DNA from: DASUSF01 sp036375275
GTDB lineage: Bacteria; Pseudomonadota; Alphaproteobacteria; Geminicoccales; Geminicoccaceae
Direction: 5' to 3'
Assembly: GCA_036375275.1 (NCBI GenBank)
Contig: DASUSF010000359.1
Coordinates: 1-12,302, forward strand
DNA length: 12,302 nucleotides
In this document: positions 5,565 to 12,302 of the stretch, piece by piece
Position numbering within the stretch: the first letter of the stretch is position 1
Layout: every line of letters begins with the position of its first letter
Notes under the pieces: generated by a model
Database searches by the model: none
Seen by the model: the letters and a program-made list of their open reading frames with translations, nothing else
Told to the model about the DNA's origin: nothing
Position numbers and translations under genes: made by a program

Positions 5565-6488
5565 TCAGCTACGCTGCAGCCGCGCCTCGCGCCAGAACAC
5601 GAACAGGCCGCTGCCGACGATCACCGTGCCGCCGGCGAGGGTCCAGAGGTCGGGGCGGTCGCCGAACACGAACCAGCCGGTGATCAGCGCCCAGACGATC
5701 TGGGTGTAGATGAAGGGCGAGAGCAGCGACGCCGGGGCGATGGTCAGCGCCCGGATCAGGATCAGGTGCCCGGCCGCGCCGAGCGCCCCCATCGCGACCA
5801 TCCAGAGCCACTCGTCGACCCCGAGCGGGGTCCAGTAGAACGGCACGATGAGCGACGTGACCACCGTCCCGACCAGCGCCACGTAGAACAGCATCGCCAC
5901 CGGGTACTCGCCGGGCTCGGCGCTGAGCTTCCTGGTCAGGATCTGGTAGAGGGCGAAGTTCGCCGCCGTGATCAGGGGCATGAGCAGCGCCCAGTGGACG
6001 GCGACCAGCCCCGGCCGGATGACGATCAGGACGCCGGCGAAGCCGACCGCGACCGCGGTCCAGCGGCGCCAGCCGACCCGCTCGGCGAGGAGCGGGACCG
6101 ACAGCGCGGTGACCAGGAGGGGCGCGATGAAGCTGATCACGTAGGCGTCGGCCAGCGGCACGAAGCTGAACGCCGTGAACATGCACAAGGTCGCGATCGC
6201 GAGCAGCAGGCCGCGCCCGAGCTGGATCAGGGGCCGGCGGGTGGCGAGCAGCGAGCGCCGGCCGATGAACGGCAGGAGGGCGGCGGTCAGCAGGAAGTGG
6301 AAGATGTAGCGGCCCCACACCACCTGCTGCACCGGCAGGCTCTGGGTCAGAGACTTGCCGATGGTGTCCATGATCACGAACATCAGCACCGCGGTGACCA
6401 TCAGCGCGATGCCGATGAGCGCGTTGCGTCGCTCGCCGCGGTCGATGGTAGCGGTAGCACCCACCGCCTGAGCCTGGCTGACGGCCAT
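5565..6488 (-). CDS. EamA/DMT-family inner-membrane transporter
   Basis: A 307-residue drug/metabolite-transporter superfamily protein of the usual length. It has a short soluble N-terminus (1-22) and then about ten hydrophobic helices in two EamA repeats, roughly 23-157 and 164-297. Typical features are FVIMDTIGK in helix 1, RYIFHFLL in helix 2, FSFVPLADAYVISF and its counterpart TIAPASLLSPFIYTQIVWA in the second repeat, and a GDRPD stretch before the last helices. Such proteins usually export amino acids, nucleosides or other small metabolites; the substrate cannot be predicted. I place the start at ATG 6488 because GGAGGA lies 5 bases upstream. A longer version starting at 6512 has no ribosome binding site. 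It is divergent from the AtuA-family gene and convergent with the GGDEF gene. Confidence 0.9.
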   Translation of the reverse strand: MAVSQAQAVGATATIDRGERRNALIGIALMVTAVLMFVIMDTIGKSLTQSLPVQQVVWGRYIFHFLLTAALLPFIGRRSLLATRRPLIQLGRGLLLAIATLCMFTAFSFVPLADAYVISFIAPLLVTALSVPLLAERVGWRRWTAVAVGFAGVLIVIRPGLVAVHWALLMPLITAANFALYQILTRKLSAEPGEYPVAMLFYVALVGTVVTSLIVPFYWTPLGVDEWLWMVAMGALGAAGHLILIRALTIAPASLLSPFIYTQIVWALITGWFVFGDRPDLWTLAGGTVIVGSGLFVFWREARLQRS

Positions 6489-6602
6489 GTCGGTCCTCCG
6501 GTAGCACCACACCTAAGGGCACGAGGTCGGCGGGACCACCCCCATCCGGTCAGAGCAGCCGTGCCCCGGCGACGAGGTGGTCAACAGCGCCTCCTTCCGT
6601 GC

Positions 6603-6608
6603 TAGCTT
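6603..6608 (+). promoter_or_regulatory. Possible -10 box of a leaderless AtuA-family transcript
   Basis: TAGCTT ends 6 bases before the A of the ATG at 6615, the distance expected if transcription begins on the start codon itself. The 14 bases before the ATG contain no purine-rich ribosome binding site, unlike most genes here. No convincing -35 box sits 17 bases upstream (GTCAAC), so this is a weak candidate. Confidence 0.25.
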
Positions 6609-6614
6609 CCCGCC

Positions 6615-7958
6615 ATGACCACGAGCGAACCGTTCCGCATCGGCACCGGCGCCGGCTTCTCCGCCGACCGGCTCGATCCCGCGGTGGATCTGGCCGAGCG
6701 CGGCGGCCTCGACTGCCTGGTCTTCGAGTGCATCGGCGAGCGGACGCTCGCGTTCGGCCACCGGGACCGGATCGCCGACCCGGAGGCGGGGTTCAATCCG
6801 TGGCTCGCCCGGCGGCTGCGCGCGGTGCTGCCGCCGTGCGCGCGCCGTCGGACCCGGATCGTCACCAACATGGGGGTGGCCAATCCGGCCGGCGCGGCGC
6901 ATGCCGCGGCCCGGGTCGCCCGAGAACTCGGCCTCGACGGCCTCTCCGTCGCCTGGCTCGAGGGCGACGACGTCGCCGACCAGCTCGGGCCGACGACGCC
7001 GTTGCCCGAGATCGGCTCGACCATCGGCGAGGTCGGCCGGCCCATGGTCGGCGCCAACGCCTACCTCGGCGCCGACGCCATCCTGCCCGCGCTGGAGCTG
7101 GGCGCGGACGTGGTGATCACCGGCCGGGTCGCCGACCCCTCGCTGTTCCTGGCGCCGCTCCGGCACGCGTTCGGCTGGGCGGAGGACGACTGGGAGCGGC
7201 TCGGCCGGGGGACCATGGTCGGGCACCTGCTGGAATGCGCGGCGCAGATCACCGGCGGCTACTTCGCCGATCCGCCCTACAAGGTGGTGCCGGGCCTCGC
7301 GCGCGTCGGCTTCCCGTTCGCCGAGGTCGCGGCGGATGGCACGGCCGTCGTGACCAAGCTCGAAGGCACCGGCGGCTGCGTCACCGAGCAGACGGTCAAG
7401 GAGCAGATCCTCTACGAGGTCCACGATCCGGCCGCCTACGTCACCCCGGACGTGATCGCCGATTTCTCCGGCGCCACGCTCGAGGACGACGGCCCGGACC
7501 GGGTCCGCTTCGGCGGCGGCCGCGGCGCGCCCCGCCCCGACCTCCTCAAGGTCACGGTCGCCTTCGACGGCGGGCTGGTCGCCGAGGCCGGGGTCTCCTA
7601 CGCCGGTCCCGGCGCGGTCGACCGGGCGAAGCTCGCCGCCGAGGTGGTCGAGGAGCGGATGCGCGGCCTGCACGGGCTGAACGGGCCGCTCAGGATCGAC
7701 CTGATCGGGGTCCAGGCCCTGCACGGCACCGCGCTCGACTACCCGAGCGAGGCCCGGGACGTGCGGCTCCGCGCCGCGCTCCGCGCCGGCTCGCGTGACG
7801 AGGCCGAGCTGCTGCTCTGGGAGGTCGAGGCCCTGCTCTGCTGCGGCCCCGCCGGCGGCGGTGGCTACCGCGGCCGGATCACCCCGTCGGTGATCACGCA
7901 CAACGCCTTCCTGCCGCGCGAGCGGGTCCGCTCCCGGGTCGAGGTGATCCGGGCATGA
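6615..7958 (+). CDS. AtuA-family protein (DUF1446)
   Basis: A 447-residue cytoplasmic protein of the acyclic terpene utilisation AtuA family. AtuA is needed for citronellol/geraniol degradation in Pseudomonas, but the biochemical activity of the family is not established to my knowledge. Family landmarks are GTGAGFSADR near the N-terminus, VFECIGERTLAF (37-47), TNMGVANPAGA (84-94), GANAYLGADAI (146-156), ADVVITGRVADPSLFLAP (164-181), GHLLECAAQITGGYFADPP (203-221) and GTGGCVTEQTVKEQILYEV (251-269). Many homologues continue into a small C-terminal domain; here that domain is a separate gene overlapping by 4 bases. No acyl-CoA carboxylase genes of the terpene pathway are nearby, so a terpene role should not be assumed. 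No Shine-Dalgarno precedes the ATG, and the start fits a leaderless message. Confidence 0.88.
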   Translation: MTTSEPFRIGTGAGFSADRLDPAVDLAERGGLDCLVFECIGERTLAFGHRDRIADPEAGFNPWLARRLRAVLPPCARRRTRIVTNMGVANPAGAAHAAARVARELGLDGLSVAWLEGDDVADQLGPTTPLPEIGSTIGEVGRPMVGANAYLGADAILPALELGADVVITGRVADPSLFLAPLRHAFGWAEDDWERLGRGTMVGHLLECAAQITGGYFADPPYKVVPGLARVGFPFAEVAADGTAVVTKLEGTGGCVTEQTVKEQILYEVHDPAAYVTPDVIADFSGATLEDDGPDRVRFGGGRGAPRPDLLKVTVAFDGGLVAEAGVSYAGPGAVDRAKLAAEVVEERMRGLHGLNGPLRIDLIGVQALHGTALDYPSEARDVRLRAALRAGSRDEAELLLWEVEALLCCGPAGGGGYRGRITPSVITHNAFLPRERVRSRVEVIRA

Positions 7959-8278
7959 GCCGGCGGGTCATGCTGCGCGAGGTCGCGCACGCCCGCGCCG
8001 GCGACAAGGGCGACCGCTCCAACGTCTCGGTCTGGGTCTACGACCCGGCGGACTACGGCGTAGTGAAGGCGCAGCTCACCGCGGATCGGTTGAAGGCGGC
8101 CTTCCCGGACCTGCTCCGCGGCCCGGTGCGGCGCTACGAGGTGCCCGGCCTGCACGGCCTGAACTTCGTCATGGACGACGCGCTCGAGGGCGGGGTCAAC
8201 ACCAGCCTCAACCTGGATTCGCACGGCAAGTCCTGGAGCTTCCTCCTGCTCGGGCTCGAGATCGAGCTGGAGGACTGA
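7955..8278 (+). CDS. AtuA-like small domain protein
   Basis: A 107-residue protein matching the domain that in many homologues forms the C-terminus of the AtuA-family protein. The conserved block is ARAGDKGDRSNVSVWV (13-28), with the GDKGD core at 16-20. Further on are a PVRRYEVPGLHGLNFVMDDALEGG region and a hydrophobic end (SFLLLGLEIE). Its ATG overlaps the stop of the preceding gene (ATGA), so the two are translationally coupled and very probably form a complex or split enzyme. The MFS gene starts 2 bases after its stop. Function is unknown. The assignment rests on the GDKGD block and on position. Confidence 0.8.
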   Translation: MSRRVMLREVAHARAGDKGDRSNVSVWVYDPADYGVVKAQLTADRLKAAFPDLLRGPVRRYEVPGLHGLNFVMDDALEGGVNTSLNLDSHGKSWSFLLLGLEIELED

Positions 8279-8280
8279 GC

Positions 8281-9600
8281 ATGCGGGCGGCGGCCGGCCG
8301 CGACGACCCGGCCGGGTCGAGCGGCTATCGGCATCTTCTCCAGGACGGACGCTTCGCGCGCATCTGGCTGATCGGCGGGGTCGCCGGCACGCTCCGCTGG
8401 CTCGAGATGCTGGCGGTGGGCGTGTTCACCTTCCAGACCACCGGCTCGCCCGCGATGGTGGCCCTGATGACCTTCATGCGCCTCGGGCCGATGCTGTTCG
8501 CGGGCCTGCCGATGGGCGCGCTCGCCGAGCGCCACGACCGCAAGCGGCTGATGGAGATCGGCCTCGCCGTCCTCTGCCTCGCCAACCTCGCGATCGCGCT
8601 CCTCGCGCTCGCCGACCGGCTGGCGCTCTGGCATCTGGCGCTCGGCGCGCTCCTGAACGGCATCTTCTTCACGAGCGAGTTCCCGGTCCGCCGGACCATG
8701 ATCGGCGAGATCGTCGGCACCCCCCGGCTCGCCGCCGCGATGGCGCTGGATTCGATGACCAGCAACGCCACCCGGGCGCTCGGCCCGGTGCTCGGCGGCG
8801 TTCTGCTCGAGGCGACCGGGCTCGCCGGGACCTTCGCGCTCGGCGCCTTCGGCTACGGGCTCGCGCTGCTCCTGGTGCGCCCGCTGGCCTACCGCCCGGC
8901 CTCGCCGCCCCGCCGGGTCGCGATCCTCGCCGGGATGCGGGAGGGCCTGGGCTTCGCCGCCCGCAGCCGGACGGTGCGCACGACCCTCCTGATCACCGTG
9001 ATCTTCAACGTGTTCGGCTTCGCCTACATCGCCCTCGTGCCGGTGGTCGGCGAGCGCTGGCTCGGCCTCGGCGCGACCCTGATCGGCGTGCTGATGGCGG
9101 CCGAAGGCACCGGCTCGCTGTTCGGGGCGATCCTGGTCGGCTGGCTCGCGCGTCCCGCGCGCTACACCCGGATCTACGTCGGCGGCACGCTCCTGTTCCT
9201 CGGCGCGATCGTGGTGTTCGCGCTCAGCCGGGACTTCACCCTGTCGCTGGCGGCGCTGTTCGTCTCCGGCTTCGGCGTCGCCGGCTTCGCGGTCATGCAG
9301 AGCACGCTCACCTTCCTGACCGCCCCGCCCCGGCTGCGCTCCCGGCTGATGGGGGTGCTCACGGTCGCGATCGGCACCGGGCCGCTCGGCATGCTGGCGA
9401 TCGGCTGGATCGCGGAGGTGGCGGACGCGCCCGACGCGATCCTCCTGTTCGCCGGCCTCGGCACGCTCAGTCTCGTGGCGCTGCTGCTCCTGAGCCTCGA
9501 CTACCTCAGGATCCGCGATCCGGCGGCGCTCGCTCAGGCCGACGGGTCGACGTCGAGCCGGCAGGCGACCCCTTCGAGCGCCGACGACACGGCCGGATAG
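8281..9600 (+). CDS. MFS transporter (EntS-like exporter group)
   Basis: A 439-residue major facilitator with about 12 hydrophobic helices. Residues 1-25 are a soluble lead. The MFS motif A is clear between helices 2 and 3 (GALAERHDRKRL, 79-90). The general layout resembles the enterobactin-exporter/macrolide-efflux branch, so export of a small organic molecule is more likely than uptake; the substrate is unknown. GGAGG at 8269-8273, within the previous gene, lies 7 bases before the ATG, and the gap to the AtuA-like gene is only 2 bases, so the three genes form one unit. The last 28 or so residues are hydrophilic and low-complexity. Their coding bases overlap the convergent lactonase-family gene by 67 bases, so the true end of selection on this protein may be earlier, around SLDYLRIRDP. 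Confidence 0.9.
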   Translation: MRAAAGRDDPAGSSGYRHLLQDGRFARIWLIGGVAGTLRWLEMLAVGVFTFQTTGSPAMVALMTFMRLGPMLFAGLPMGALAERHDRKRLMEIGLAVLCLANLAIALLALADRLALWHLALGALLNGIFFTSEFPVRRTMIGEIVGTPRLAAAMALDSMTSNATRALGPVLGGVLLEATGLAGTFALGAFGYGLALLLVRPLAYRPASPPRRVAILAGMREGLGFAARSRTVRTTLLITVIFNVFGFAYIALVPVVGERWLGLGATLIGVLMAAEGTGSLFGAILVGWLARPARYTRIYVGGTLLFLGAIVVFALSRDFTLSLAALFVSGFGVAGFAVMQSTLTFLTAPPRLRSRLMGVLTVAIGTGPLGMLAIGWIAEVADAPDAILLFAGLGTLSLVALLLLSLDYLRIRDPAALAQADGSTSSRQATPSSADDTAG

Positions 9601-10340
9601 CGCTCCAGGACGAGCGGGTCGTGGCCCGGCACCACGTGCCGGACGCTGCCGCTCTCGGACAGGCGGAGGCAGGTCCTGTGGCCTTCCAGCATCGCGCCGA
9701 CGTCGAACACGATCGGGAAGGGATTGCCGGTCTCGAGGTTGAGGTAGAAGTGGGTCGCGTCCGAGGCGACCACGACCCAGCCGCGCCGCGTCCACACCCG
9801 GCAGACCTGGAGGCCGTTCGAGTGGCCGCCCACCCGGTGCACCTCGAAGCCCCGGCAGATCTCGGCCGAGCCGTCGTGGAACGCCACCCGGCCGCGGTAG
9901 ACCGCCCGGACCATGCCGGTGACGTGCTCGACGTCGAACGGCGTCTGCAGCCGGGCGTGGCACATGTGGCGGCCGGTGGCGTACGCCATCTCGGCGTCCT
10001 GGAGATGGAAGCGAGCGCGGGGGAAGCTCTCGAAGTCGCCGGCGTGGTCGTAGTGCAGGTGGGTGATGATCACGTCCTCGACGTGGGCTGGATCGACCCC
10101 GACCGCGCGCACCGCGTCGCCCGTGCTCCGGATCCGCGGCCGCTCGCGGCGCTCGCCGGTCGCGGCGTCGAAGCCGGTGTCGACGACGAAGGTGCGCTCC
10201 GGGGAGCGCGCCACCCAGACGAAGTAGTCGAGCGGCATGGGTCCGTCGTGGATGTCGCCGAAGACCACGCTGTCCCGCGCCGGCCGGTCGTGCCGGGCGT
10301 ACTTGACCGCGAACAGCTCGAACGGCTCGGGCGCCGACAT
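9534..10340 (-). CDS. N-acyl homoserine lactonase-family metallo-hydrolase
   Basis: A 268-residue metallo-beta-lactamase-fold enzyme of the AHL lactonase-like group, which opens lactone rings of quorum-sensing signals or related esters. The dinuclear zinc ligands are visible: HLHYDH (H94, H96, D98, H99), H173 in VGGHSNGL, D194 in ASDATHFY and H240 in VVPGHDP. Other landmarks are HDGPMPLDYFVWV (31-43), VVDTGFD, and FHLQDAEMAYATGRHM. There is no beta-CASP domain, so it is not an Artemis-type nuclease. I use ATG 10340 because AGGAG lies 6 bases upstream; GTG 10343 would be only 3 bases from it. It is the third gene in the LigD-Ku direction, 46 bases after the Ku stop, and may be co-transcribed. 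Whether the true substrate is an acyl-homoserine lactone is not known. Confidence 0.88.
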   Translation of the reverse strand: MSAPEPFELFAVKYARHDRPARDSVVFGDIHDGPMPLDYFVWVARSPERTFVVDTGFDAATGERRERPRIRSTGDAVRAVGVDPAHVEDVIITHLHYDHAGDFESFPRARFHLQDAEMAYATGRHMCHARLQTPFDVEHVTGMVRAVYRGRVAFHDGSAEICRGFEVHRVGGHSNGLQVCRVWTRRGWVVVASDATHFYLNLETGNPFPIVFDVGAMLEGHRTCLRLSESGSVRHVVPGHDPLVLERYPAVSSALEGVACRLDVDPSA

Positions 10341-10386
10341 CACCCACTCCTCTGCGACGAACCTGCGATCCGCCGGAAAACCGGAC

Positions 10387-11334
10387 CTACGACGCCTTGG
10401 CCTGCTTCTGCCGCGGCTGTCCGCCGCCCTTGGCCCGGCTTGCGCTCGGTTTCCGCGCGCCCGCGCCGCTCGCCGTCTTCTTCTCCTTCTCGGGTGCGCC
10501 GCGGGCGTCCTTCTCCGGTGCGGCGCGGGCGCGGCTCTTTGCCGGCGGCTTCTGCGCCTCGCCGTCGCCGAGCGAGCGCTTGAGCGCGTCCATCAGGTTG
10601 ATCACCTTGCCGCGCTCCGGCGCCTTGGCGATCACCGGTGCCCGGCCCTTGACCTTGGCCTTGACCAGCTCGATGACCGCCTCGTTGTAGCGGTCGTTGA
10701 AGTCCGCCGGGTCGAACGGGCCGCTCTTTTGATCGACCAGCTGGCCGGCGAGATCGAGCATCTCCTTGTCGGGCTCGCTGTCCTCGATGTCCTCGAAGTA
10801 CGCCTTGCTGTCGCGCACCTCGTTGGCGGCGCGGAGCGTCATCACCATCAGGCCCTTGTCGCGCGGCATGATCGCGATCAGCCGCTCCCGCGCCGAGAGG
10901 ACGATGCGCGAGAGCGCGACCTTGTTCTTGCGCTTCATCGACTCCTGCAGGACGCGGAAGGTCTCCTCCGCGACCGGCCCGTCCGGCGCCAGGTAGTACG
11001 GCGCGTCGAAGTACACCGGATCGAGCGCCGCCGCGTCGACGAACTTCTCGATCGAGATCGTCTTGGTCGATTCGATCTCGATCTTGTCGAAGTCCTCCTG
11101 GTCGAGGATGACGTACTGGTCCTTCTCGTACTCGTAGCCCTTGACCAGGTCGCCGCGCTCGACCTTGCCGAGCTCCGGGTCGTGCGGAAACATCTGGATC
11201 CGGTTGTGGGTGTCCTTGTGCAGCAGGTTGAACGACACCTTCTCGCTGCGCGAGGTCGCGTTGTACAGTCGTACCGGACAGGACACGAGCGAGAGCTTGA
11301 GGTGTCCCTTCCAGGTGCTTCGAGGCGCCATCAT
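10387..11334 (-). CDS. ku: Bacterial Ku, DNA end-binding protein of NHEJ
   Basis: Forms a homodimeric ring on double-strand DNA ends and recruits LigD for non-homologous end joining. The 315-residue product has the full Ku core (about 1-240) with the typical opening WKGHLKLSLVSCPVRLY (8-24), YEYEKDQYVIL (67-77), APYYLAPDG (111-119), SRIVLSARERLIAI (142-155) and FDPADFNDRY (207-216). The core is followed by the conserved C-terminal segment VINLMDALKRSL (244-255), associated with LigD interaction. Residues 256-315 are a disordered-looking tail with 10 Lys and 6 Arg, as in long-tailed bacterial Ku proteins whose tails bind DNA. Two adjacent ATG codons lie at 11334 and 11331; GGAG precedes them by 4 and 7 bases, so either may be used. 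It follows ligD by 32 bases on the same strand. Confidence 0.95.
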   Translation of the reverse strand: MMAPRSTWKGHLKLSLVSCPVRLYNATSRSEKVSFNLLHKDTHNRIQMFPHDPELGKVERGDLVKGYEYEKDQYVILDQEDFDKIEIESTKTISIEKFVDAAALDPVYFDAPYYLAPDGPVAEETFRVLQESMKRKNKVALSRIVLSARERLIAIMPRDKGLMVMTLRAANEVRDSKAYFEDIEDSEPDKEMLDLAGQLVDQKSGPFDPADFNDRYNEAVIELVKAKVKGRAPVIAKAPERGKVINLMDALKRSLGDGEAQKPPAKSRARAAPEKDARGAPEKEKKTASGAGARKPSASRAKGGGQPRQKQAKAS

Positions 11335-11366
11335 CACGCTCCGTCTGCTCTGCTCGGGCGGGCCGC

Positions 11367-12302
11367 TCAGCCGCCGAGGCCAACCTGCCGCTCGATCTCT
11401 TTCGACAACGCCCTGGCGCTGCGATCGATCTCGGCCCACGGATCCTCGAAGCCGCTCGCCTCGATCCGCGCCGCGACCGTAGCGTACGTCAGCTCGGCCG
11501 GATCGTCGATCGCCTCGAGTTCGCCCCAGCGCAGCGGGGTCGAAACCGTGAGCCCGGGGCGCGCGCGGGCCGAGTAGGCGGCGACGAACGTCGCGCCGCG
11601 GACGTTCCGGAGATAGTCGAGGTAGATCCGGCCGCGGCGGTCGCGCTTGGCCATGCTCGCGGTGAAGCGCCGCGGCGCGGCGCCCGCGATGCGGCTCGCG
11701 AAGGCCCTGGCGAAGCGCTCGATCTCGGGCCACCCCTGGCGGCGGGCGAGCGGGACCACGAGGTGCAGCCCCTTGCCGCCGGTGGTCTTGAGGAAGACCG
11801 GGAGACCGAGCTCCTCCAGCGCCTCGCGCACCTCGGACGCGGCCTCCACGGTCGCCCGCCACGGCAGGCCCTCGTCGGGATCGAGGTCGAAGACCAGCCG
11901 GTCGGGACGCTCCGGCTTGTCGACCCGGCAGCCCCAGACGTGCAGCTCCACCGCGCCGAACTGCGGCAGCGCCAGGTAGCCCTTCGGGTCCTCGACGTAG
12001 AGGTAGTCCCCCCGCTTCGGGCTCTCCTTCTCCCGGAGCGCCTTGACCTTGACCGTGTCGGGCATGCCGGGCATCGCGTGGCGCTGGAAAAAGCAGCTCT
12101 CGAGCCGGCCGTCCGGGCAGCGGACCAGCGACACCGGGCGCCGCGCCAGCTCCGGCAGCAGCCAGTCGCCGACCCGGGCGTAGTAGAGGGCAAGCTCCAG
12201 CTTGGTCGGGCCGTCGGCCCTGAACATCCGCCGGTCGGGGTTGGTGACCCACACGTTCGCGAGGTCGACGTCCCGGATCAGGCGCTTGCGTGGCTTCGGG
12301 GG
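11367..12302 (-). CDS. ligD: LigD, C-terminal polymerase domain; 5' part beyond window
   Basis: The primase-polymerase domain of the NHEJ ligase LigD, which adds nucleotides (often ribonucleotides) at broken ends before sealing. The frame is open to the right edge, with 311 residues visible, beginning PPKPRKRLIRDVDLANVWVT. The stretch before NPDRRMF looks like a basic linker, so a ligase domain may lie upstream. Visible landmarks are the start of the domain (VTNPDRRMFRADGPTK), LSLVRCPDG, the catalytic aspartates FDLDPD (138-143), TTGGKGLH (173-180), and KRDRRGRIYLDYLRN (219-233), which carries the third aspartate. The domain is at the C-terminus, as in PE-Lig-Pol type proteins and unlike the mycobacterial Pol-first order. 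The internal GTG at 12254 is not the start. The Ku gene follows 32 bases after the stop, supporting one operon. Confidence 0.94.
   Translation of the reverse strand, partial: PPKPRKRLIRDVDLANVWVTNPDRRMFRADGPTKLELALYYARVGDWLLPELARRPVSLVRCPDGRLESCFFQRHAMPGMPDTVKVKALREKESPKRGDYLYVEDPKGYLALPQFGAVELHVWGCRVDKPERPDRLVFDLDPDEGLPWRATVEAASEVREALEELGLPVFLKTTGGKGLHLVVPLARRQGWPEIERFARAFASRIAGAAPRRFTASMAKRDRRGRIYLDYLRNVRGATFVAAYSARARPGLTVSTPLRWGELEAIDDPAELTYATVAARIEASGFEDPWAEIDRSARALSKEIERQVGLGG

Noticed and set aside
5502..6605. A 367-codon plus-strand frame across the EamA transporter
   Set aside because: It is a His/Asp/Arg/Gln-rich antisense shadow of a clear ten-helix membrane protein on the minus strand.
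9534..10340. Artemis-like NHEJ nuclease
   Set aside because: The protein has HxHxDH and the lactonase-type HDGPMPLDYF and GRHM regions but no beta-CASP domain, so the lactonase-like family fits better.
8134..10347. A 737-codon open frame on the minus strand running across the MFS, AtuA-like and hydrolase genes
   Set aside because: It is an Arg/Gly/His/Asp-rich translation typical of the wrong frame in high-GC DNA. It overlaps three recognisable genes and has no family motifs.
10366..10382. Intrinsic terminator between Ku and the hydrolase gene (CCGG-AAAA-CCGG)
   Set aside because: The stem is only 4 bp and no T run follows in the direction of transcription.
10237..11577. A 446-codon plus-strand frame antisense to Ku, rich in Leu and Val
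   Set aside because: It is the antisense shadow of the Ku coding region; it has no recognisable domain and its composition follows from the opposite strand's codons.
10387..12252. A Ku-LigD fusion, because the Ku frame stays open upstream through the LigD region
   Set aside because: The recognisable LigD polymerase sequence is in a different frame with its own stop at 11367. The upstream part of the Ku frame is a nonsense translation, and Ku has its own ATG pair with a ribosome binding site.

Overview
The window is very GC-rich, and nearly all codons of the real genes end in G or C. It reads as ordinary chromosomal sequence from a proteobacterium. An alphaproteobacterium of the Rhodospirillales/Geminicoccales kind is the best guess, because of the phasin, the proC-TetR-phasin-CsaA order, the AtuA-family genes and the LigD polymerase domain at the C-terminal end next to ku. 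I see no tRNA, rRNA, CRISPR array, insertion sequence or phage gene. The taxonomic statement is inference.

Layout. (1) 3-2478, plus strand: a tight run of proC (left end cut off), a TetR-fold protein, a phasin, a CsaA-like tRNA-binding protein that seems to start at CTG, and a 69-residue unknown. (2) 2468-4138: a divergent pair, a beta-hydroxyacid dehydrogenase on the minus strand and an RraA-family aldolase-like protein on the plus strand. They share a 90-base region with a dyad and possible overlapping promoters. (3) 4378-5554, plus strand: a lone FucU-type mutarotase, then a soluble GGDEF diguanylate cyclase whose inhibitory site looks degenerate. (4) 5565-6488, minus strand: an EamA/DMT-type exporter. 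(5) 6615-9600, plus strand: an AtuA-family (DUF1446) protein, the separate small AtuA-like domain protein and an MFS exporter, packed with a 4-base overlap and then a 2-base gap. (6) 9534-12302, minus strand: the C-terminal polymerase part of LigD (upstream end cut off), Ku, and an N-acyl homoserine lactonase-family metallo-hydrolase, all in one direction.

How the genes may work together. LigD and Ku form the bacterial non-homologous end-joining pair. The phasin points to polyhydroxyalkanoate storage, and the TetR-fold gene beside it could regulate it. The dehydrogenase/RraA pair and the AtuA/AtuA-like/MFS unit look like two small cassettes for organic-acid metabolism and for an unknown metabolite. 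Their substrates cannot be read from sequence.

I found no clear, wholly new defence or mobile system. The most noteworthy points are the CTG start of csaA under a strong ribosome binding site overlapping the phasin stop, the functionally uncharacterised AtuA/AtuA-like/MFS unit with a possibly leaderless first gene, and the lactonase-like hydrolase at the end of the ligD-ku run.
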